NCBI GenBank assembly: GCA_015232405.1
Contig: JADFZS010000056.1
Coordinates: forward strand, 1-34,176
Direction: 5' to 3'
DNA length: 34,176 nt
Source of the DNA: Magnetococcales bacterium
GTDB lineage: Bacteria > Pseudomonadota > Magnetococcia > Magnetococcales > JADFYX01
Under the pieces are notes generated by a model. It was given only the letters and a program-made list of their open reading frames with translations, had not been told where the DNA came from and did no database searches. Below, piece after piece: positions 7,327 to 16,500 of the stretch. Position 1 is the first letter of the stretch. Each line of letters begins with the position of its first letter. The position numbers and the translations under genes were made by a program.

Positions 7327-8793
7327 ATGGCTGTGACATTGGATGGAGTTTATGACCGGATCAATAAAGTTGCTCATAGAGATCCGGAAGCGATAGCACT
7401 GGTTGTGGATGGTGAGGAGATCTCATATGAGACTCTCATGGAGCGGATACGTTCATGTGCCGGGCTTTTGCAACAGCTTGGCTGCTGCGCTGGAGACCGG
7501 GTGATAATCCTATATCCAAATAGTCTTGATTTTGTAGTGGCAGTATTTTCTGCGTGGACAATCAACGCCATTCCAGTTCCCTTGAATGAAAAATTTCAAC
7601 TCTGGGAGCTCAAACAATATTTACAGGATTGCTCACCACGGGTACTTTTTCATCGTCCCGGTCTAGAGGCAATCAGCTCATTGGAGATTCAACCAGACTC
7701 AGTTCAAATCTTGACTGAAACTATTGGGAAGGTTTCATTTGAGCCAGAAAAGATTACCGGTGATCTTGATGCTCCAGGTCTCTATATGTTCTCATCAGGC
7801 TCTACCGGTAAAGCCAAGAGAGTTACCAGAACCCAACGTCAGGTTTTGGCCGAATATGATGCTCTGGCCTCTACCTTGGAGTTGGGGCCAGGGGAGCGAG
7901 TTGTCTGTACCATTCCCCTCTACCATGCACACGGTTTTTGCAATGCCATGATGGCTGCCCTTATAGGAGGTGGTAGGTTGATCCTCCTGACCCATGAATT
8001 CAATGCCAGGAAAACTGTTGCAGCTATTGTAAAACATGAAGCAACTCTTCTTCCAACCGTTCCTTTCATGTGTCTGCAGATGGCGAATACATTTTATTCT
8101 AAACCCACAACGCTTTCTACTCTCCGGTATTGTCTCTCCGCTGGAGCACCTCTTCCCTTAGATGTTGGGGAACGGTTTTACCAAAAATTTAATATTCCAG
8201 TTTGCCAACTATACGGTTCTACTGAAACTGGCGTTATAAGTATCAACCACAACTTTCCACTGGAGAAACCAGATTCAGTGGGGCAGCCGCTACACGGGAT
8301 GGCAATTAAAATAATGAACGCAGAGGGAGAAATTTGTCTGCCGAATGAGGTGGGGGAGGTCTGGACTTTTGGTCCCACCATTACCAAGAAATATGATGGG
8401 CTTGAGCAATTGAGCTCGGAGTGTTTTAGGGATGATGGTTTTTTTACGGGTGATTTGGGCAAATTGGATGAAACTGGGAACCTGGTTTTAACTGGGCGGG
8501 ACAAACTAATCATTATCGTCGCAGGGCAAAAGGTTGACCCCCGTGAGGTGGAGTTTGTGATCATGAAACACCCCAAGGTGGCCGAGGTAGTGGTCGTGGG
8601 AGTGAAACACGTCCAGTCTGGGGAGTCAATCAAAGCGGTTGTAGTTTCTAAACAGGGAGAGAGCTGTACCGAAAAAGAGATCTTGGAGTTTTGTAAAACT
8701 CATCTTGCAGAATATAAAGTTCCAAAAGTGATAGAATTCCGCCCCGCTCTACCACGGAGCCCTCTTGGTAAAATATTGCGCAAATATTGCTGA
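7327..8793 (+). CDS. AMP-forming acyl/aryl-CoA or acyl-ACP ligase
   Basis: A member of the ANL superfamily: it adenylates a carboxylic acid with ATP and then passes it to CoA or a carrier-protein thiol. From the ATG at 7327 (AGGAG eight bases upstream) it has 488 residues. Motifs: SSGSTGKAKR at 156-165 (ATP-binding), PLYHAHGF near 197, YGSTETG at 296-302, TGDLG and GRDKLIIIVAGQKVDPREVE (hinge), and the C-terminal catalytic lysine in SPLGKILRK. Size and shape fit a small fatty-acid or benzoate-type ligase. No carrier domain is attached, so a free-standing partner is needed; the one visible in this window is at 29403-29639. The substrate is unknown; a 4-hydroxybenzoate-type acid is my guess from the chorismate lyase in the cluster. 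Confidence 0.85.
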   Translation: MAVTLDGVYDRINKVAHRDPEAIALVVDGEEISYETLMERIRSCAGLLQQLGCCAGDRVIILYPNSLDFVVAVFSAWTINAIPVPLNEKFQLWELKQYLQDCSPRVLFHRPGLEAISSLEIQPDSVQILTETIGKVSFEPEKITGDLDAPGLYMFSSGSTGKAKRVTRTQRQVLAEYDALASTLELGPGERVVCTIPLYHAHGFCNAMMAALIGGGRLILLTHEFNARKTVAAIVKHEATLLPTVPFMCLQMANTFYSKPTTLSTLRYCLSAGAPLPLDVGERFYQKFNIPVCQLYGSTETGVISINHNFPLEKPDSVGQPLHGMAIKIMNAEGEICLPNEVGEVWTFGPTITKKYDGLEQLSSECFRDDGFFTGDLGKLDETGNLVLTGRDKLIIIVAGQKVDPREVEFVIMKHPKVAEVVVVGVKHVQSGESIKAVVVSKQGESCTEKEILEFCKTHLAEYKVPKVIEFRPALPRSPLGKILRKYC

Positions 8794-8990
8794 ATTCCGT
8801 TCAACTGCCGAATCTATGTTCAATGTATGGCCACCACTTCTCGCCAGTAGCGGGAGCAGGGAGGCAAATAGTGCCTACCATAAGAGCTTATTTTGTTGGC
8901 AATCAATATTTATAGATTTCTGTTTCTAAAATATTTTCCACATCAGTTTGTTATCACACATTTTTTTCCCTTCTGAAATTGTATGATAAC

Positions 8991-9006
8991 TGGCACATAC
9001 ATTGCT
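8991..9006 (+). promoter_or_regulatory. Sigma-54 promoter upstream of the EF-hand gene
   Basis: TGGCACATACATTGCT matches the -24/-12 consensus TGGCAC-N5-TTGCW, with GG and GC spaced correctly. Transcription would start near 9018, giving a leader of about 75 bases before the ATG at 9094. Sigma-54 promoters need an AAA+ activator; none is encoded here and I see no obvious activator palindrome in the upstream 150 bases. Confidence 0.7.
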
Positions 9007-9093
9007 TATGTATGGCTTGTTGGATAGATATTACAATCAAATCCTTTTTCTTTTCTCTACACCTTTACTGGCTAAGCTCTAAGGAGTAAATAA

Positions 9094-9924
9094 ATGAGTA
9101 TAAATGGCGTCGGCAATCTTTTTACAACCAGTCGTATGGGTGGTTATAAACCACTTACAACAGCTCAAGATATCATCTCCAAGAAAGACCAAAATGGTGA
9201 TGGTGTCATCGGAGTTGACGAGGCCAATGATCGTTTAGCCAACAACTTTCAAAAAGTAGACTCTGATGGAGATGGTTTGGTCAATAGACAGGAGTTGGAA
9301 GAGGGGTTGAATGTTTTGCGGGCTCAAGGTATGGCCATGCTTGGACACCAGATGGAGCAGACAAAAGCTCCCATTTCTGCAGAACGACTAATAGAAAATG
9401 CAGATGGTGATGGTGATGGCAGTATCAGCAGGGATGAGGCCAAAGGGCCGTTGGCCCTACATTTTGACAAAGCTGATACTGATGGTAATGGTTTCGTTTC
9501 GCAGGAAGAGTTGCAACAAGGATTAAATGGAATTCAAGCCATGCGAGCTAATATGCGAGCTCAGTTGGGAAGTAGGATAAATCACCTCCAGAATCTCCCC
9601 AACATAAGCGATCCAACTTCAGCAACTGAAATTATCTCTAATATTGACCAGAATGGAGATAACAGCATATCTTTGGATGAAGCCAAAGGGGTGTTGGTCA
9701 AACAGTTCAATGAGATTGATACTGATGGTGATCAAATGGTTTCTGAAGAGGAGTTGGCGCAACGCTTGGAAGCATTTAAAATTGAACAAGAAGCAGAAAA
9801 AATTGTTCTTGGACAAGGTTCTAAAGAACGGGCTCATAGCATTGCCAACAACCAATACGCCACCATAATAGCAGCTCAGAATAGTTCTGTCTCCCAACAA
9901 TTAGAACCTAATCTACTGGTCTGA
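9094..9924 (+). CDS. Protein with six EF-hand calcium-binding loops
   Basis: A 276-residue protein that should bind calcium through three EF-hand pairs. The 12-residue loops start at residues 32 (DQNGDGVIGVDE), 56 (DSDGDGLVNRQE), 104 (DGDGDGSISRDE), 128 (DTDGNGFVSQEE), 185 (DQNGDNSISLDE) and 209 (DTDGDQMVSEEE). Loops 5 and 6 lack the usual Gly at position 6, so they may bind less tightly. The pairs are spaced by about 50-60 residues, which suggests triplication of one EF-hand pair. There is no signal peptide or membrane segment. The start has AAGGAG seven bases upstream, and a sigma-54 promoter precedes it. It is transcribed alone and overlaps the convergent YdjM-like gene by 12 bases. Its role is unknown. 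Confidence 0.9.
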   Translation: MSINGVGNLFTTSRMGGYKPLTTAQDIISKKDQNGDGVIGVDEANDRLANNFQKVDSDGDGLVNRQELEEGLNVLRAQGMAMLGHQMEQTKAPISAERLIENADGDGDGSISRDEAKGPLALHFDKADTDGNGFVSQEELQQGLNGIQAMRANMRAQLGSRINHLQNLPNISDPTSATEIISNIDQNGDNSISLDEAKGVLVKQFNEIDTDGDQMVSEEELAQRLEAFKIEQEAEKIVLGQGSKERAHSIANNQYATIIAAQNSSVSQQLEPNLLV

Positions 9925-10524
9925 CTTGGTGTAGGTCGTCTGTTTGGACTCGTTCATATGCAGCAAGGAGCCAGGCTGTCGCAAACGCCACCAGACCAAC
10001 CAAGCTGAAATAGGGATAAATATCACAAATTCGACCATGACGGTTTTTAGGTTTACGAAATCGAAGATGCCGGAAAAATTTTTAAACTTAATCCCTGGAA
10101 AAATGGTTACCGGCATCTGTATGGGGGAGCTAGTCAGTGGCCAAAATGCATTAATACCCCAGGATGGGTGTAAACCGAAACTTGGGCCGGTGAACCAGTC
10201 ACTCAATACATGGGAAGCTATAGCAATAAAGGCTGATAATCCCATGAACCACACTTTTTGGTGCCCATGCCTCTGCCATATAGTACTTAATATCAGTGCT
10301 AGTATGCTAGCGAATAGTAGGCTGTGGGTTTCCTTAAAGTGAAAAGTTTTCATGTTTCCGGTTAATGCAAGCCCAAAGATGTAGTCTATATCAGGTAGGC
10401 ACCCCAAGATAGCAAAAAGCATGATCCACCAAAAAACCGACTGTTTACGGGTCCAACATTTGAGTGGGGTAATTGTAGCAAGTGAGATAACGCCTAAACA
10501 GGCGTGAGCAATTGGGGAAGCCAT
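9913..10524 (-). CDS. YdjM-family membrane protein (putative metal-dependent hydrolase)
   Basis: A 203-residue inner-membrane protein of the YdjM/DUF457 family. Four or five hydrophobic segments are visible. The family's metal-site-like motifs are present: H7 in SPIAHACLG, LPDIDYIFG near residue 44, THS near 66 and SHVLSDW near 104. Enzymatic activity has not been shown for most members. A GAGG sequence eight bases before the ATG supports the start. It is the last gene of the minus-strand group, 49 bases after the TolC-like gene, and may or may not belong to the same job. Confidence 0.8.
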   Translation of the reverse strand: MASPIAHACLGVISLATITPLKCWTRKQSVFWWIMLFAILGCLPDIDYIFGLALTGNMKTFHFKETHSLLFASILALILSTIWQRHGHQKVWFMGLSAFIAIASHVLSDWFTGPSFGLHPSWGINAFWPLTSSPIQMPVTIFPGIKFKNFSGIFDFVNLKTVMVEFVIFIPISAWLVWWRLRQPGSLLHMNESKQTTYTKSDQ

Positions 10525-10573
10525 TAAACCTCTTGATTTACACGTGTATTTCTAATGAACCTAAATAGCTTTG

Positions 10574-12427
10574 TCACTTAACGGATGAATCTTGCAGCAG
10601 GGAGCGGGGGATATATCCCTTGATGCCAATATTTGGAATAATTACAGACATCCATCCATTTTGCTCCTCAACTCCCTGAACGAGTATGCCATTTTTCACA
10701 TTCATGATAACATTTGTATTTTTGGACGGACCAGAGTGTAATTTTACACCTTTAGTAGGCACAACTTGAAACCACCCGGCAGGTATTGGTTTGTAAATGG
10801 CAATAAGTCTCTTTTTGATATAGCCGCTTTTTTCTCCACTTATAAGAGCAACCTTAGCCCAGCTCTTTTTGTTGCCAAGGAGTTTGACAACCGCTCCATG
10901 AGGCAGAATCGTGACAATTTTGGCTTTGATACTTGCTGTTTTTCGTATTTTTGCTCCTGAAATAGCTGTCACCCGCATGAGTTGTTGTTGTGTCTTGGGC
11001 TGTGCCTTAATATGAACCTGGGGAATTGAGGATGGAGTTTGGTTATCTTTGGGGCTATCATTAACTGTAGAGATAGGTGCTTCTGGCTTGTTGGTAAGAG
11101 GGGGGGGAGCAGTTTTGTGTGTCACAGAACCCAGTAACAACTGGTTTATTGTCTGCAGATCTTCCACACTAAGGGTTCCTGTTGCCTCTTTCAATTTTAA
11201 GGACTCCAAGAGAAAGTCATAACGGGCTACAGAATAATTTTTTTCTGCCCGGTATGCTTGGCTTTTGCCAGCAATCACCTCTGTACTGATTCTGGTTCCG
11301 GCATTGAACCCTACAACTGTGGCCTTGAGTGCCCGGTTTGAGGAGATCAGCGTATCTCTTATAGCTTTGATACGGTGTACCCCCTGTTTGATGGCCCTGA
11401 AGGAATTTAGGACAGAGCGTTTGGTAGAACGCTCTCTTTGTTCGATTTGCTGTTGAATTTTTTTGAGTGCGGCGCTTTTTTGCCTCATCTTGGAGAGGGT
11501 CATCCCTGTTGCATCCAATGGTATATCAAGTTGGATACGCACAGCCGATGAGCGGCTTAATGAGGGGGTGGAGTTGGAGTTGTAGTTATAAATTTTGCTA
11601 CCAACAACCTCAACAGTGGGGAAAAAACCTCTGGCACGTTCAACTTCAACATCTTCCTTGGCGACATCTTCATCATATCGTGCAGCAACCAATTTTAGAT
11701 TTTTGGCTAAAGCTGCTTTGATCCACAGTTCTGGATCTGGGGGATCTGGGATCTGGGTCGGAATATCTGCCTGGAGAGGGGCCAGATCTTTATGGCGAAT
11801 GCCGGTGATCTCTTTCAGTACTTCATAGGATTCATCCAATTTAATATTGGCGCTAATCTCATTAGCTATTGCTAAATCAAGAGATGCCTGGGTTTCTTCA
11901 ACATCAGTAATCCTGGTCAGCCCCTGTTTAAAACGTTGTTTGGAAAGAGCGAGTTGCTCCTTGGATGCCAACACTGTTTTGTGGTTGTATTCCTGCTCAT
12001 CCAATGCTTCCAAGATCCCAAAATAGGCACTGGCTACACGAACCAATAGTCTTTGGGAGGCTTCTTCCAATCTTGCCTCCTCCTTTTTAAGACGAATTTT
12101 GCTCTGTTTTAGGGAAAGCCAGCGGTCCCAACGCATTATAGGTTGGGTGATTGATAGGGTATAACCTCGGGAGCTGGAATTTGAGTTATCAACTTCATCT
12201 CTGGTTTCTGTATCACTTAAACTAAGAGTGGTGGTAAAGAGCAGGTTGCGAACTGCTTGGGCTATTTGCTCTTCAGCATCAGGAATACCAGCTTTGGCCT
12301 CAAGATATTGTGGATCACTGGTCATAGCCTGACGGTAGATAGATAATAGATCCTCCGTCCTGCCTCTTTGGGGAAAAATAATAGCAAATATTATCATGAT
12401 TGATGCAAGTAAAACTGTTTTTCTCAT
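10574..12427 (-). CDS. TolC-type outer-membrane channel fused to two C-terminal SH3 domains
   Basis: A 617-residue export channel. A signal sequence covers residues 1-24. Residues 25-430 form a TolC/OMF unit with two alpha-helical hairpin repeats: the first has EAKAGIPDAEEQI, LVRVASAYFGILEALDE and SKQRFKQGLTRITDVEETQA; the second has NLKLVAARYDEDVAKEDVE and GFNAGTRISTEVIAGKSQ. A Pro/Thr-rich linker (435-482) leads to two bacterial SH3 domains at about 484-543 and 551-612. These are clearly related to those of the next gene upstream (SWAKVAL-G-K-GYI-KRLI and PIP-GWF-V-P-KGV). Ordinary TolC proteins are about 450-490 residues and lack SH3 domains. In TolC the C-terminus is periplasmic, so the SH3 pair could bind peptidoglycan and anchor the channel. 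The partner adaptor may be 25957-27111. Confidence 0.9.
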   Translation of the reverse strand: MRKTVLLASIMIIFAIIFPQRGRTEDLLSIYRQAMTSDPQYLEAKAGIPDAEEQIAQAVRNLLFTTTLSLSDTETRDEVDNSNSSSRGYTLSITQPIMRWDRWLSLKQSKIRLKKEEARLEEASQRLLVRVASAYFGILEALDEQEYNHKTVLASKEQLALSKQRFKQGLTRITDVEETQASLDLAIANEISANIKLDESYEVLKEITGIRHKDLAPLQADIPTQIPDPPDPELWIKAALAKNLKLVAARYDEDVAKEDVEVERARGFFPTVEVVGSKIYNYNSNSTPSLSRSSAVRIQLDIPLDATGMTLSKMRQKSAALKKIQQQIEQRERSTKRSVLNSFRAIKQGVHRIKAIRDTLISSNRALKATVVGFNAGTRISTEVIAGKSQAYRAEKNYSVARYDFLLESLKLKEATGTLSVEDLQTINQLLLGSVTHKTAPPPLTNKPEAPISTVNDSPKDNQTPSSIPQVHIKAQPKTQQQLMRVTAISGAKIRKTASIKAKIVTILPHGAVVKLLGNKKSWAKVALISGEKSGYIKKRLIAIYKPIPAGWFQVVPTKGVKLHSGPSKNTNVIMNVKNGILVQGVEEQNGWMSVIIPNIGIKGYIPRSLLQDSSVK

Positions 12428-12619
12428 TTTTCTTCACAAGAGTATGTTGTTTTAATTGATAAAGTCTGAGTTGTGTCAATAGTAAAGCATCCTTTAGTGT
12501 GGAATCTCAAGCTGATATCTTTGACTAGCAATGGCTTTTGCTTAAGATTGATAAACATTTTTGTGTAGCCAGTTCACTAAAGTTTATTCCTCATCAGAAG
12601 AATTTTGTAGTAGAGGTCG
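12428..12619. other. Intergenic, holds the disrupted end of the SH3 gene
   Basis: The 36 bases after the TAA at 12620-12622 continue in frame as RPLLQNSSDEE then stop (12584-12586), aligning with the SLLQDSS ending of the TolC-SH3 protein. The rest (12428-12583) shows no gene and no clear terminator; it probably contains the leader of the TolC-SH3 gene. Confidence 0.55.
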
Positions 12620-13513
12620 TTAAATATATCCTTTAAGGCCTCGATTGGGAAGAGAAATAAATACCCAATCATCAGTTGCTTTAACTACAGAGACGGTGAT
12701 GTTTTTCTTTATTTTCGTTATAATATCAGAGCTTATAGAAGGGCTCTTGCGCAAGTTGACTCCTTTAACAGGCCGTACTCTGAACCAACCGGTGGGGATT
12801 GGTTGATCTGGAACAATTAGTCTTTTGTGTATATAGCCAGTTTTGCCACCACCAACCAAAGCAACTTTTGCCCAACTATTTTGATAGCCCAGGAGTTGAA
12901 TAACTGTTCCCAGAGGTAATGCGGCAATTATTTTTGCTCTATTGTTTGCTGTAGCTCGCATGTTTGCACCAGAAATGGCAGCTATCTTAATGCGGGTCAT
13001 CTCTACTTTTGTCATAGGAATATCTGTGGGGTTGGGCAGTGTTGCAGCCACTTGTGGTGATACCTTTTCGTCGGGAGCTTCAAAGGAGCTCAAGCTTTCT
13101 GTCTTATTATTGATGCACTGCCATCCTAGAATATCTCGAACTAACTCATAATGTGGTTTGCTTGAGGCTTTTGGAAAACAATCATAGTTGTTGAACAGTA
13201 TCGTCATTAGGGTAAATATAGATTTTTCTCGAAGATTTAGTGCAAGCTCCTTTTGCATGAGCTCGTTGTTGTTCAGGTCATCATATATAATTTCGAAAAG
13301 TATTTTTTGATTTATTTGGCTACTGTATTCAGGCTGGCAGTTGATCAATTCTTGTAGGAACTGCCGTATCGGGAGGGAGTTGCGTTTGCTTGTTAAGTTA
13401 TCTGGTGAGTCACAGCTCCAGGCAGAACTAGTCAACATAAAAATACCCAAGCTGACCATAAGGAGCAACTGCAATTTGCGAATATTCAATCGTAATTGTT
13501 TTGTCTTTTTCAT
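12620..13513 (-). CDS. Secreted protein with two SH3 domains, C-terminally truncated
   Basis: A 297-residue exported protein of unknown job. Residues 12-33 are a signal peptide ending TSSAWS-C. A helical, Cys-containing region (Cys34, 59, 112, 133) covers 35-140. Two bacterial SH3 domains follow at about 176-234 and 242-297, closely related to those on the TolC protein. The second SH3 domain ends abruptly at GLKGYI; the next codon is TAA and 11 more family-like codons follow in frame. The stop therefore looks like a nonsense mutation, or alternatively a natural shortening. The gene starts within the NRPS stop codon (ATGA overlap at 13510-13513), so it is translated with the NRPS. A peptidoglycan-linked partner of the TolC-SH3 channel is a reasonable guess. 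Confidence 0.85.
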   Translation of the reverse strand: MKKTKQLRLNIRKLQLLLMVSLGIFMLTSSAWSCDSPDNLTSKRNSLPIRQFLQELINCQPEYSSQINQKILFEIIYDDLNNNELMQKELALNLREKSIFTLMTILFNNYDCFPKASSKPHYELVRDILGWQCINNKTESLSSFEAPDEKVSPQVAATLPNPTDIPMTKVEMTRIKIAAISGANMRATANNRAKIIAALPLGTVIQLLGYQNSWAKVALVGGGKTGYIHKRLIVPDQPIPTGWFRVRPVKGVNLRKSPSISSDIITKIKKNITVSVVKATDDWVFISLPNRGLKGYI

Positions 13514-16500
13514 TTTCTACCGATAACTTCTTTAATCTGGTGAGCTAGGTCTTGCACAAAAGGTTCTTCAAACAGGGTGACATGATCGGTTCCATTTACC
13601 ACACGGTAATCTGCTTGTTTCCCAATCAATTTATACCATTGGGATTTTTCCTGCAGATTGTGGGTTCTGTGATCATTCATGAAAAAAATAATATTTGCAG
13701 AAGATGGTTTGGGGGTAAAAGAGTCACCAGCAGTCAAGTTTGAGTCCCAGATCTTGCGAATCTTCCGGCCCTCACGACTAAAATTCAATAACCAGCGTTG
13801 AATGGCAAGCCGGACCGAGAAATCTTCCCGCAGCCATCCCAGACCAGTTCGGCCTATGGCTTCCAAGCGGTCATTGGAGCTGTTTTTTCTAAAACGGGAT
13901 TGTAGGTAGTATAATTTCCTGATGATTGCCTGTAAAGCACGCATTATTTCCCGTCCTTTAGAAGCTAGATTGTTCTGCTTGAACTCCTGTCTGGCCAATA
14001 CCATTGGGCCTTGCTTCCAAAGTGTCGTATCCATCAACAATAGTGCTTTGACAGGGCGTCCACTTTTCAATAGTTTGTGGGCGATCTCATAGGCTACCAA
14101 TCCGCCAAAACAACGGCCACCAAGAACATATTCCCCTTCAGGTTGGGCTCTTAGAATATCGGCAAGAAATCGGTCAGCAATTTTTTCTACGCTGTCCAGG
14201 GGAGGGTCTCCGTCTTCCATGCCGGGATATTGCAAACCAAAGGTAGTAAAGTCTGGTGACAGTCTTCTGGCAAGTTGAAGAAAACCTACACTTGTGGTGG
14301 CGGCTGGGGGAATGAAAAAAATTGGCTGATCCAACTCCCCCTCAGTAATAGACAGTAGGCAGGATGGAAGTTGCGATGATGAAGTGGCATTTTGGGTATG
14401 TAGTAGTAGCGAATCAAGTTTCTGAGCAATCTTGGATATATTAGCACCTCTCTCCAAAACGGTAAGAGAGAGTTTTATTTCAAACTTTTTCTCAATAGAA
14501 GCCAGTAGCTGGACGACGGCTAATGAGTCACCTCCAAGTTCAAAAAAATCATCATGGACTCCAATCTCTTGGAGATTGAGTATCTCCTGCAAAATCTTGG
14601 CAAGATTTTTTTCTGTTGGGGTGTGCGGTGGGACGCTACTGGTCTCACGGGGGAGAGTATCCCATATTGGTTCGGGAAGTTTTTTTCGGTCTATTTTGCC
14701 GTTTGGAGTCAATGGAAAAGCTGTTAAAAAAGTAATTCTTGCTGGGACCATATAGTCTGGCAAATGCTCACGCAAATATCGGAGCAAGGTCACTCCTGAT
14801 GGTTTGTCTGTCTCTTTGTCCGTTGATGGAATGGTAGTATGCGGTATGACAAAACCAACAAGTTGGTTATGTCCTTGGGGATCTTTAAAGGGGTGGACAA
14901 CGCATTGTCGAACCAAAAAATTTTTTTGCAGGACTGTCTCTATTTCTCCCAACTCTATTCGAAAACCACGAATTTTGGTTTGGTTGTCAAGGCGGCCTAA
15001 AAAATTCAAGTTTCCATCTGCGCTGAACTGTGCCGAGTCTCCGGTTCGGTAGAGATAGCCTTTTCCAAACTTCTCAAATGGAGTTGGCAAAAAACGTTCC
15101 TTGTTGAGTTCTGGTCGGTTCAGGTATCCATCTGCAACCCCATCGCCACCGATAAACAGCTCCCCGGTCATCCCTACAGGAACCTTGTTGAAGTGGTTGT
15201 CAAGAAGATATAGCTGGGTATTGTCAATTGGTTTGCCGATTGATATCCGGTCATCACTAGGGATAATTTTCCGGCAGGTAGACCAGATAGTGGTCTCTGT
15301 CGGACCATATAGATTCCAGAGCTCTCCGTTGCATGCAAGGAGGCGTTGAGCCAGATCCATGGGTAGAGGCTCCCCACCACAGAGGACTTTTAATTTGGGA
15401 TTTCCGCTCCATCCAGCACTAAAGAGCATTTCCCATGTAGCAGGGGTAGCTTGCATTATGGATATAGGGTTGGAATTCAGAAAATCTCTTAATTCCAGTC
15501 CATTTTTTGCGGTCTCCTCATCTGCTAATATCACCTGGGCTCCAGAGACCAAGGGCAGGAATATTTCCAAATTGGCAATATCAAAGCAGATTGTTGTCAC
15601 TGCTAGAAGTTTGTCTTCTTGATGGATTCCTGGTTCACGGGCCATGGAAGCCAGAAAATTGATAAGGGCGTGGTGGTTGATCTTTACCCCTTTTGGTTTT
15701 CCGGTAGAGCCGGATGTATATATAACGTAGGCTGTGCTCCATTCATCAATTGAGATATCTGGATCAGTATTGCTCTCGTCCAACAGTTCAGGGCTTTGTA
15801 GATTGAGTAGAATTTTTTTTGCTGGATGGTCGGCCACCATTCCCAGATATTTTTCCTGGGTAAGCAAGAGCGGAACCTTGGAGTCATCCAGCATGTATAG
15901 AATGCGCTCTGTTGGGTATTTTGGGTCGATTGGTACAAAACCAGCACCCGCTTTGTGGATTCCAAGCATTCCAACAACCATTTCCAGGGAGCGGTCAAGA
16001 CATAGTCCCACCAACGTACCTTTGGAAATGTTGGATTTTATTAGGTGGTTGGCAAGCCGGTTGGCAGCTTGGTTAAGCTGCTGGTAGCTCATTTCATCAC
16101 CCAAAAAGGCGATGGCTGGTTGATGTGGTGTCCGGTTAACCTGACAAACAAACTGGGAAGGAATGGTTAACTCCTTCGGTAGGGGGGCGTAGGTATCATT
16201 TACCTGAGAATTGATAAACTCCTGTTCAAAGGGGGTTAAAAGCTGGGCCTGATCAATCTTTGCATGGGGGTTTTCCAGGATGGCCTTAAGCAATATCTGC
16301 AAGTGTTCGGTAAGCTGTTTTTGCTGAAAAGAATTAAACAGGCCCGTGTGCATGTCCAAATCAATGGAGAAACCATCTGCATTATTAAAATTATTTACCT
16401 GGATTGCAAGATGTTCGTTATTGTTCCAATAACCGGGAAATTGCCAGGTATGCTTGGTGGGAAATTCATGAAAATTTTCGAAAGAATAGTTGTGCAAGGT

